DNA from: Methylobacterium sp.
Lineage (GTDB): Bacteria; Pseudomonadota; Alphaproteobacteria; Rhizobiales; Beijerinckiaceae
Direction of reading: 5' to 3'
NCBI GenBank assembly: GCA_021154065.1
Contig: JAJKJG010000046.1
Span: 1 to 5,126 of the forward strand
Length of the DNA stretch: 5,126 nt
Every line of letters begins with the position of its first letter. Within the stretch, counting starts at the first letter, position 1. Shown here piece by piece: positions 1 through 5,028 of the stretch. Under the pieces are notes generated by a model that saw nothing but the letters and a program-made list of their open reading frames with translations, did not search any database and was not told the origin of the DNA. A program made the translations under genes and the position numbers.

Positions 1-1
1 C

Positions 2-738
2 TACCTTGCGCTTTTGTCCCTTGATGCCCGCCAGCGCCGGCACGACCTGCGAAGTGCTCAACGCCCTTCGCTACCTGATCCGTTCCGGCGCACCTTGGCG
101 CATGCTGCCCAACGACTTCCCGCCCTGGGAGATCGTCTACCAGCAAACCGGCCGCTGGCTCAAAGCCGGCGTGTTCGAGACCATGATGCATGACCTGCGC
201 GTGCTCCTGCGCGACCTCGCCGGGCGCAAGGGTGAGCCCCTCGGCCGTGATCCTCGACAGCCGCACGCTCCGCTCCACCCCCGAGAGCGGGCGCCGGGCC
301 GGCTATGACGGAGCCAAGCGCAAGAAGGGCTCCAAAATCCACATCGCGGTCGACACGCTGGGCCACTTGCTGGCCACCCCCGTGACGCCCGCCGCCGCGC
401 AGGATCGGGCGCAGGTGACGGTGCTGGCCAAGGCCGTCCAGGAGGCGACCAGGGCCAGTGTCGAGCTCGCCTTTGTCGACCAGCGCTACACCGGCGATCA
501 GCCCGCCAAGGACGCCGAGACCCACGGCATCCAGTTCGAGGGCGTCAAGGCGCCCGAAGCCAAGCGCGGCTTTTTGCTCCTGCCTCGGCGATGGGTCGTC
601 GAGCGAAGCTTCGCCTGGGCCACCCGCTTCCGCCGGCTCGTGCGCGACTACGAGCGTCTGCCCGAGACCGTTCGCGGCTTCCCCTTCATCGCCTTCGCTT
701 GCCTCATGCTCCATAAAGCCGCAATCCTCAGTCCCTAA
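2..738 (+). pseudogene. IS5-family transposase, frame broken at two places, 5' end outside window
   Basis: The family-like protein can only be read by changing frame twice. Bases 2-49 give a YLALLSLDARQRRHDLR-type N-terminus; from 51 the next frame gives EVLNALRYLIRSGAPWRMLP and continues to about 239; from 241 a third frame gives [17 protein letters not shown] and runs to the TAA at 736-738. The first switch fits a 2-base loss from a CGCG run near 50, the second one extra C in the CCCC run at 237-240. The catalytic triad is still visible: Asp at 256-258 (ILDSRT), Asp at 478-480 (FVDQRYTG) and Glu at 601-603 (VVERSFAWA). The family usually has Gly where this copy has Arg after VDQ. Some IS427-group members express transposase by programmed frameshifting, so the second switch could in principle be functional; the first could not easily be explained that way. 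I read it as a decayed copy. Confidence 0.8.
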
Positions 739-745
739 CAGACTC
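732..745 (+). repeat. Right terminal inverted repeat of the IS5-family element
   Basis: TCCCTAACAGACTC lies at 732-745 and overlaps the transposase stop codon. Its complement, GAGTCTGTTAGGGA, resembles IS427-group ends (GAG..TGTT-type). The left repeat is outside the window, so the exact boundary is not proven; the element may end at 744 if CTAG (745-748) is wholly target duplication. Confidence 0.55.
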
Positions 746-746
746 T

Positions 747-751
747 AGGAG
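747..751 (+). promoter_or_regulatory. Ribosome binding site of idnO at the IS border
   Basis: AGGAG, 6 bases before the ATG at 758, is a good Shine-Dalgarno sequence and fixes the start of the dehydrogenase gene. It overlaps or abuts the CTAG at the end of the insertion sequence, so any original promoter further upstream is now separated from the gene by the element. Confidence 0.75.
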
Positions 752-757
752 TCCGCG

Positions 758-1522
758 ATGCCCAACCCGTTTGACCTCTCCGGACGCACAGCCCTTGTGA
801 CGGGCTCCTCACGCGGGCTGGGACGCGCCATCGCGGAAGGGCTCGCGGCCGCGGGGGCCCGCCTGGTCCTGAACGGCACCGATGCCGCCCGCCTCGACGA
901 GGCGGTTGGAGCGCTGCGGGCGACCGGCCACCGAGCCGACGCGACCCGATTCGACGTGACTGACGAGGCGGCAATCGGGGACGCCTTTGCCCGGTTCGAC
1001 GCCGAGGGCATCGCAATCGACATTCTCGTCAACAATGCCGGCATCCAGTTCCGGCGGCCGATGGTGGATCTGGCCACCGCGGATTGGCGCCGGGTGATCG
1101 ACACCAACCTGACGAGCGCCTTTCTGGTCGGGCGCGAGGCCGCCCGGCGCATGATCCCGCGCGGGCAGGGCAAGATCATCAATATCGCTTCGCTGACGAG
1201 CGAGCTCGCCCGCGCCACCGTCGCGCCCTACACGGTAGCAAAGGGCGGCATCAAGATGCTCACCCGCGCCATGACCGCCGAATGGGCCGGGGACGGCATC
1301 CAGGCGAACGCGATCGGGCCGGGCTACATGCTGACCGACATGAACGAGGCCCTCTTCAACGATCCCGCCTTCGACGGCTGGGTTAAGGGGCGCACCCCGT
1401 CCCGGCGCTGGGGCCGGCCGGAGGAGCTGATCGGCACGGCCGTCTACCTCGCCTCGTCGGCGTCCGACTACGTCAACGGGCAGATCATCTACGTCGACGG
1501 CGGGATCATGGCCGTGCTCTGA
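758..1522 (+). CDS. idnO: Gluconate 5-dehydrogenase, SDR family (IdnO/Gno type)
   Basis: A complete 254-residue cytosolic short-chain dehydrogenase, the usual length for the family. It has the cofactor motif TGSSRGLG (residues 15-22), NNAG (92-95), the structural Asn117, and the catalytic Ser145, Tyr158 and Lys162 in YTVAK. The C-terminal half carries the stretch GPGYMLTDMNEAL followed by GRTPSRRWGRPEEL and the ending YVNGQIIYVDGG, which I recognise as typical of gluconate 5-dehydrogenases. These reversibly reduce 5-keto-D-gluconate to D-gluconate, usually with NADP(H); Asn39 rather than an acidic residue after strand two fits NADP(H). The ATG start is supported by AGGAG 6 bases upstream. It sits 39 bases before an L-idonate 5-dehydrogenase, which would supply its substrate, so the two very likely form one operon. 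Substrate is inferred from family resemblance and neighbour; another 3-oxoacyl or sugar SDR role is less likely. Confidence 0.88.
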   Translation: MPNPFDLSGRTALVTGSSRGLGRAIAEGLAAAGARLVLNGTDAARLDEAVGALRATGHRADATRFDVTDEAAIGDAFARFDAEGIAIDILVNNAGIQFRRPMVDLATADWRRVIDTNLTSAFLVGREAARRMIPRGQGKIINIASLTSELARATVAPYTVAKGGIKMLTRAMTAEWAGDGIQANAIGPGYMLTDMNEALFNDPAFDGWVKGRTPSRRWGRPEELIGTAVYLASSASDYVNGQIIYVDGGIMAVL

Positions 1523-1547
1523 AGGCCGAGGGCTGGCCAAACCGAGG

Positions 1548-1557
1548 AAGGGAGGGG
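1548..1557 (+). promoter_or_regulatory. Ribosome binding site of idnD
   Basis: The purine-rich AAGGGAGGGG lies just before the ATG at 1562, with GGAGG ending 6 bases upstream. It supports that start codon and separate initiation within the short 39-base gap after the dehydrogenase stop. Confidence 0.75.
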
Positions 1558-1561
1558 TTCC

Positions 1562-2593
1562 ATGCGCGGCGTCGTCATCCACGCTCCGAAGGACCTGGGG
1601 GTTGATGAGGTCGCCGTCGTCTCGCCGGGGCCGGGCCAGGTCCGCGTGCGGATCGCCGCCGGCGGCATCTGCGGCTCGGATCTACATTACTACCACCATG
1701 GCGGCTTTGGCACCGTACGGATCCGCGAGCCCATGGCGCTCGGGCACGAGATCGCCGGAGTCATTGAGGAGGTCGGCGCGAATGTGGACCATCTCGCGCC
1801 CGGCACGCGCGTCGCGGTCAATCCGAGTCGTCCGTGCAACGTCTGCCGTTATTGCCGCGAGGGGTTGCACCAGCACTGCCTCGACATGCACTTCATCGGC
1901 AGCGCGATGCGCTTCCCCCACGCGCAGGGCGGCTTCCGCCAGAGCCTGACGATCGAGGCAGGTCAAGCGGTGCCTATCGCCGAGAGGATGACGATGGCCG
2001 AGGCGGCGATGGCGGAGCCGCTCGCCGTCTGCCTGCACGCCGCGCGCCAAGCCGGGCCGCTCATGGGACGGCGCGTGCTCGTGACGGGGTGCGGTCCGAT
2101 CGGGGCGCTGGCCGTCGCCGTCGCCCGGCTTGGCGGGGCGGCCGAGATCATCGCCACCGACATCGCCGCGGCGCCGTTGCAGATCGCCGAGCGGCTCGGC
2201 GCAACGCACGTTCTCGATGTCGCGGCCTCGCCCGACGCGCTCGCGCCCTATGCGGCGGACAAGGGCGCGTTCGACATCCTGTTCGAGGCCTCCGGCAACG
2301 GGGCGGCTTTGCGCGACGCGCTCGACGCAGTGCGTCCGGGCGGGATCGTCGTCCAACTCGGCCTCGGCGGCGACATGACGCTGCCCATGAACCTGATCGT
2401 CGCGAAGGAACTCCAGCTCCGCGGCACGTTCCGCTTTGACGCCGAGTTCGCGCTCGCGGTCGAGCTGATGGGACAAGGGCTGGTCGACGTGACGCCGCTC
2501 TTGACCGCGACCATGCCGTTCGAGCAGGCGGTCGAGGCCTTCGAGCTGGCCTCCGACCGATCGCGGGCGATGAAGGTGCAACTCGTGTTCTGA
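1562..2593 (+). CDS. idnD: L-idonate 5-dehydrogenase, zinc MDR family (IdnD)
   Basis: A complete 343-residue medium-chain alcohol dehydrogenase of normal length. The GroES-like domain carries catalytic zinc ligands Cys37 (GGICGSDLHYYHHGGFG) and His62-Glu63 (LGHEIAG), and the structural zinc cysteines 92, 95, 98 and 106. The segment GSAMRFPHAQGGF (113-125) is characteristic of L-idonate dehydrogenases. The Rossmann domain has GCGPIG (176-181) and Asp200 at the end of the second strand, which favours NAD. The enzyme oxidises L-idonate to 5-keto-D-gluconate in the cytosol, which the upstream gene's product would then reduce to D-gluconate. The ATG has a strong upstream ribosome site. No frameshift or missing ligand is seen, so it should be functional. 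The main alternative is a related polyol (sorbitol/xylitol) dehydrogenase, but the motif and the paired idnO-type gene favour idonate. Confidence 0.88.
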   Translation: MRGVVIHAPKDLGVDEVAVVSPGPGQVRVRIAAGGICGSDLHYYHHGGFGTVRIREPMALGHEIAGVIEEVGANVDHLAPGTRVAVNPSRPCNVCRYCREGLHQHCLDMHFIGSAMRFPHAQGGFRQSLTIEAGQAVPIAERMTMAEAAMAEPLAVCLHAARQAGPLMGRRVLVTGCGPIGALAVAVARLGGAAEIIATDIAAAPLQIAERLGATHVLDVAASPDALAPYAADKGAFDILFEASGNGAALRDALDAVRPGGIVVQLGLGGDMTLPMNLIVAKELQLRGTFRFDAEFALAVELMGQGLVDVTPLLTATMPFEQAVEAFELASDRSRAMKVQLVF

Positions 2594-2616
2594 CGGCGAC
2601 GGGCGGGCCCCGAAGC

Positions 2617-2740
2617 TCAGACGCGCAGCCGCTGGCCGGTCTGCGCCGAAAAGAACACCGCATCGGCGAGCGACACGCTGACCGCAGCGGGACCGCCGGC
2701 TTGGAGGTTGCTGGAGCCAGGGGTGGTCGCCGTAACCCCT
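2617..2740 (-). pseudogene. C-terminal remnant of a probable sugar ABC-transporter ATPase
   Basis: Reading leftwards to the TGA at 2617-2619, the last roughly 35-40 codons contain PGSSNLQAGG, then VSVSLADAVFF, then TGQRLRV. This resembles the end of the C-terminal TOBE-type regulatory domain of UgpC/MalK-like sugar importer ATPases (PG..L..G..V.V....A..F...TG.RL). The Walker motifs and the rest of the ATPase are absent, because the sequence to the right changes to an IS481 fragment. Its right limit is uncertain, somewhere between about 2730 and 2788. The remnant faces the idonate operon tail to tail, with 23 bases between their stop codons. A sugar-acid importer would make sense beside idnO-idnD, but the substrate cannot be read from this scrap. 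Only pattern recognition supports the family call. Confidence 0.4.
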
Positions 2741-2787
2741 CCGCTCTCCTGCCCTTCGTCCTCGTCGTGAGCCGTCGCCGCATGCTT

Positions 2788-2980
2788 CAGCACCGTCGAG
2801 CGCGGCTCTTTGGGGCCAGTGCGCTCGTCCTGGACCGAGGTGCGCTTTTTCCACTTCGCAACCGTCTTCGGGTTAATGCCGTGGTGCTTAGCCAGCCCCC
2901 TCAGGCTCTCTCGACGATGCTGTCTCGTGCGACGGACCGCCTCTGTCGTGCCGGGCGCTCCCATGGAGAACCTGGCCCAT
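2788..2980 (-). pseudogene. IS481-family transposase, N-terminal helix-turn-helix part only, frameshifted
   Basis: The natural start is the ATG at 2978-2980, giving MGQVLHGSAR, the classic opening of this transposase group. The frame is then lost: one extra G in the run at about 2951-2955 moves the family sequence into another frame, which continues TTEAVRRTRQHRRESLRGLAK, then HHGINPKTVAKWKKR, then TGPKEPRSTVL, ending at about 2788. GINPKTVAKWKKR is the DNA-recognition helix region. Family members normally continue for about 200 more residues with the DDE catalytic core, all absent here. An internal ATG at 2962-2964, in the second frame, could still start a peptide carrying the helix-turn-helix followed in frame by the ABC remnant, about 115 residues in total. 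Whether that is made is unknown; I treat the gene as dead. Confidence 0.75.
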
Positions 2981-3037
2981 AGCGCATCCCTCCCACTCTG
3001 GTGAGAAGAGTGCACCATCAAACCCCGGGATCAAACA
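2788..3037 (-). mobile_element. 5' fragment of an IS481-family insertion sequence
   Basis: The fragment runs leftwards from a probable terminus at 3037 (reverse strand TGTTTGATCCC..) through a short leader to the start of an IS481-type transposase and stops abruptly at about 2788. The whole catalytic region and the opposite terminal repeat are missing. Just outside the terminus the reverse strand reads GCTAGA, matching the NCTAGN target described for IS481. The element can no longer move by itself. Confidence 0.65.
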
Positions 3038-3042
3038 TCTAG
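3018..3042 (-). repeat. Probable IS481 terminus and CTAG target site
   Basis: On the reverse strand the sequence reads GCTAGA (3043-3038) followed by TGTTTGATCCCGGGGTTTGATGG. IS481-type elements begin with TGT and target NCTAGN, so the element boundary is best placed at 3037/3038. The partner repeat and second CTAG copy are lost on the deleted side, so this cannot be confirmed by comparing ends here. Confidence 0.45.
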
Positions 3043-3156
3043 CACGTGCCGGATCGTCTCGGAGGTATCCAGCTGAAGCTTGTGCACCTGAAAAAGCGCC
3101 GCCGAATTCCTCGTAGGTGGCGGGCGCGGGGTGACCTGTACTATGTGGATCGGCAT
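3043..3156 (-). pseudogene. 5' stub of an unrecognised gene downstream of SURF1, cut by IS481
   Basis: An ATG at 3154-3156, 8 bases after the SURF1 stop, opens a frame beginning MPIHIVQVTPRPPPTRNSAA and continuing LFQVHKLQLDTSETIRHV up to the probable IS481 border near 3043, about 38 codons. After that the frame runs a few codons into the element and stops at 3031-3033. The close spacing to SURF1 suggests it was the next gene of the oxidase operon before the insertion. I do not recognise the protein. In other alphaproteobacteria a two-component regulator often follows SURF1 here, but nothing in this stub proves that. The ribosome site (GAGCGAG about 4 bases upstream) is weak. It may equally be non-coding. 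Confidence 0.35.
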
Positions 3157-3164
3157 GAACTCGC

Positions 3165-3932
3165 TCAGGCTTGATGAGAGCCGGTCCTCCGGATCTGCCA
3201 CTGATCGCGAATGACACAGGCAACTCCGCCGGCGAGCATCAACGCAAGCGCGTACCATGTGATCGCGTAAAGGAGATGGTTGTTCTGGAAGGCAATCACT
3301 GTCAGCCCGCCGACCGGCCCATCATGCGCGTTGAGCGTCGCATCGGCGTCAATGAAACAGGGAGCGACGTCGGTGAGTCCGCGCGCGGCAGCGATCGCCG
3401 CAACGTCGCGCGAGTACCAGCGATCGGATGACGGATCGTTGGAGCGCAGCAAGGTTCCGCCGGGTTCCGTGATACGGAGCAAGCCCGTGAACGTCGTTTC
3501 TCCTCTGATTTCGGAGGCCCAGCGCGTGGCCGGATCGCGCCGCTCGGGCGCAACGAAGCCGCGGTTGACCAGAACGAGAGCGCCGTCTGACATCCGGAGA
3601 GGCGTGATGACCCAGGAACCGGGGCCGAGCTCCGTAACGGCCTGCACCAGCGTTTCGCGATCATTCAGAAAGACGCCGGTTACGCGCACACGCCGATATT
3701 CATAATTGGCGGCCGTGATGGTGGGCCACTCCGCCCGGCCGGGAGCGGCGACGGGCGGCGCATGGACGCGGCGTTCGATGCGCTGGATCAGGTCGAGCTT
3801 CCACGCGCGGCGTTGAAGCTGCCATGTCCCAAGCGCAGCCAAGACGGCGACGCCGAGCATTCCAAGGACGACGAGAAACGCCAGCGTGCCCGGCGAGCGC
3901 GGCGCCGGTGCGGCCTCCTCGAAATCGTTCAC
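3165..3932 (-). CDS. SURF1-family heme-copper oxidase assembly protein
   Basis: A complete 255-residue protein of typical SURF1 length and topology: a membrane helix near each end (about 17-36 and 219-241) with a large periplasmic domain between. Family hallmarks are GTWQLQRRAWK (35-45), YRRVRVTGVF (79-88), LVNRGFV (121-127) and the second helix NNHLLYAITWYALA (217-230). SURF1 proteins help insert or handle heme a during assembly of subunit I of heme-copper oxidases. The start is a GTG at 3930-3932; no ATG in frame gives a better N-terminus, and no strong ribosome site is visible. It follows the cyoD-type gene by 43 bases on the same strand and is probably cotranscribed, as in other alphaproteobacterial quinol oxidase operons. 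Paracoccus has a quinol-oxidase-dedicated SURF1, so a dedicated role for the adjacent oxidase is a reasonable inference. Confidence 0.92.
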   Translation of the reverse strand: MNDFEEAAPAPRSPGTLAFLVVLGMLGVAVLAALGTWQLQRRAWKLDLIQRIERRVHAPPVAAPGRAEWPTITAANYEYRRVRVTGVFLNDRETLVQAVTELGPGSWVITPLRMSDGALVLVNRGFVAPERRDPATRWASEIRGETTFTGLLRITEPGGTLLRSNDPSSDRWYSRDVAAIAAARGLTDVAPCFIDADATLNAHDGPVGGLTVIAFQNNHLLYAITWYALALMLAGGVACVIRDQWQIRRTGSHQA

Positions 3933-3959
3933 GGGCCAAACTGAGCGAATCGCCGCCTC

Positions 3960-3974
3960 AAAACCCCTCGGGGC
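3960..3974 (-). terminator. Weak terminator-like hairpin between cyoD and SURF1
   Basis: Directly after the cyoD stop the reverse strand reads GCCCCGAGGGGTTTT: a CCC/GGG stem around a CGAG loop followed by four T. The stem is short (three GC pairs, perhaps one G-T more), so it could at most attenuate transcription into SURF1. It may also be chance in GC-rich DNA. Confidence 0.2.
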
Positions 3975-3975
3975 G

Positions 3976-4392
3976 TCAGGGCAGGTTGCGCGCCTGCTCG
4001 GGCGACATGCCAGGCATCATGTTGGAATCGAGGTGGTTCATGACCCACAACGAGCCGGTCAGCGCGATCACCACCAGAATCGAGGTGAAGATCAAGGCCA
4101 ACATCGTCCAGCCGCCTTCGGACTTCGAGTTCATGTGCAGGAAGTAGACCATGTGGACCACGATCTGGACGACCGCGAAGGCCATGAGAACGATTGCGGC
4201 CACCTTGGGCTCTCGGAACACATTGTCTATCACGATCCAGAAGGGGATCGCGGTCAACACGATCGAGAGGCCGAACCCGATCAGGTAGTCCCGAAACGAC
4301 CCGTGATGGCTGCCCGAATCGTCGTGCCCGTGATCGTGGGCGTCATCATAGGCGTGGGGGTCCGCGGGATGCCGCTCGGCCTGCGCGCTCAT
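3976..4392 (-). CDS. cyoD: Quinol oxidase subunit IV (CyoD)
   Basis: The 138-residue protein has three membrane helices (about 36-55, 64-85 and 95-118), matching the small subunit IV of cytochrome bo-type ubiquinol oxidases. Typical motifs are FRDYLIGFGLSIVLTAIPFW in helix 1, VQIVVHMVYFLHM in helix 2 and EGGWTMLALIFT in helix 3. It aids assembly or stability of the enzyme and carries no cofactors. I chose the ATG at 4390-4392, which overlaps the cyoC stop as ATGA and implies translational coupling; the open frame continues upstream to about 4476, but that part lies within cyoC and looks non-native. The protein is longer than the roughly 110-residue E. coli subunit, owing to a hydrophilic N-terminal extension with seven His and several Asp in residues 8-30 and a Met-containing tail after residue 118. 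Such tails occur in alphaproteobacterial homologues. Confidence 0.92.
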   Translation of the reverse strand: MSAQAERHPADPHAYDDAHDHGHDDSGSHHGSFRDYLIGFGLSIVLTAIPFWIVIDNVFREPKVAAIVLMAFAVVQIVVHMVYFLHMNSKSEGGWTMLALIFTSILVVIALTGSLWVMNHLDSNMMPGMSPEQARNLP

Positions 4393-5024
4393 TTCAGGAG
4401 GACTCCCATCAGATAAACGTAGGTGAACACGCCGATCCAGACCACGTCCAGGAAGTGCCAGAACATGCCGAGGCACATCAGCCGGCGGTGGTTGTCCGGG
4501 ATGAAGCCGTGCATCGGGAGTTGGAACATCAGCGTGACCAGCCAGATGATGCCGAAGGTCACGTGAAGGCCGTGCGTTCCCACCAGGGTGAAGAACGCGG
4601 ACAGGAAAGCGCTGCGCTGCGGCGTGGCGCCCTCATGGATCAGGTGGCCGAATTCGTAGAGTTCGATGCTGAGGAAGCCGAGGCCGAACAGGCCGGTGAC
4701 GCCCAGCCAAAACAGCGTCAGCCCCATCCTTCGCCGTTCCACCTCCAGCATCGCCAACCCGTAGGTGATGGAGGACAGGAGGAGCATCGTGGTGTTGAGC
4801 GCAATGAGAGGGAGTTCGAACAGGTCCGCCGGCGACGGGCCGGCGGCATAGCTCCGACTGAGGACGCCATAGGTCGCGAACAGGATCGCGAAGATGAGCG
4901 AGTCGCTCATCAGATAAATCCAGAAGCCGAGCATGGTGCTGCCTTCGGCGTGCCCATGCTCGTCGGTGTCGAAGTAGACCGGCGCTTCCGTCTCGCTGAC
5001 AGCAGTTCCCGCGTGCGTCGCCAT
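4389..5024 (-). CDS. cyoC: Quinol oxidase subunit III (CyoC)
   Basis: A complete 211-residue membrane protein with five predicted helices (about 31-51, 71-92, 102-122, 139-165 and 186-206), the standard count for quinol oxidase subunit III. Family signatures are FWIYLMSDSLIFAILFATY (34-52), LSIELYEF with the conserved Glu (118-125), VGTHGLHVTFGIIWL (148-162) and FWHFLDVVWIGVFTYVYL at the end. Subunit III packs against subunit I in the inner membrane. The ATG at 5022-5024 begins MATHAGTAVS; the open frame extends to 5105, but that extension is Arg-rich and lies over the cyoB end, so it is rejected. Only 4 bases separate it from the cyoB stop, and it overlaps cyoD by 4 bases. The ribosome site is modest (GGGGCAGG inside the cyoB end). 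Confidence 0.95.
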   Translation of the reverse strand: MATHAGTAVSETEAPVYFDTDEHGHAEGSTMLGFWIYLMSDSLIFAILFATYGVLSRSYAAGPSPADLFELPLIALNTTMLLLSSITYGLAMLEVERRRMGLTLFWLGVTGLFGLGFLSIELYEFGHLIHEGATPQRSAFLSAFFTLVGTHGLHVTFGIIWLVTLMFQLPMHGFIPDNHRRLMCLGMFWHFLDVVWIGVFTYVYLMGVLLK

Positions 5025-5028
5025 GATC

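Larger units (their letters stand above)
1..745 (+). mobile_element. IS5-family (IS427-like) insertion sequence, right part
   Basis: The block holds a DDE transposase reading frame of the IS5 family, running from the window edge to a stop at 736-738, followed within a few bases by a plausible terminal inverted repeat ending at about 745. The left end, with its matching repeat and the transposase start codon, lies before base 1, probably only a few tens of bases away, because the first visible residues align with the family's N-terminal YLALL-type region. A CTAG at 745-748 marks the right border, fitting the YTAR/CTAG-like targets of this family. Transposition should be impaired because the transposase frame is broken (see the pseudogene entry). 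Confidence 0.85.

Noticed and set aside
160..714. 184-codon reverse frame within the insertion sequence
   Set aside because: Opposite the DDE transposase frame that carries family motifs; no independent support.
690..745. Outward promoter in the IS right end driving idnO
   Set aside because: I looked for -35/-10 pairs near CATAAA at 712-717 and found no partner at suitable spacing; not supportable from sequence alone.
809..1582. 257-codon open frame opposite idnO
   Set aside because: Antisense shadow of a gene with intact SDR catalytic motifs and ribosome site; composition is typical of shadow frames.
1682..2854. Long 390-codon open frame on the reverse strand
   Set aside because: It lies opposite idnD, is rich in Arg/Gly/Ala/His as expected from antisense of a GC-rich gene, and shows no domain I recognise; idnD has complete zinc and Rossmann motifs.
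2594..3164. Possible new defence or regulatory system in the gap between operons
   Set aside because: Every recognisable part is IS481 debris, a likely ABC ATPase tail or a short unknown stub; no array, toxin-antitoxin pair or structured RNA is seen.
4393..4476. Upstream extension of the CyoD frame
   Set aside because: It overlaps cyoC and encodes an Arg-rich non-family sequence; the ATG at 4392 in an ATGA overlap gives the expected N-terminus.
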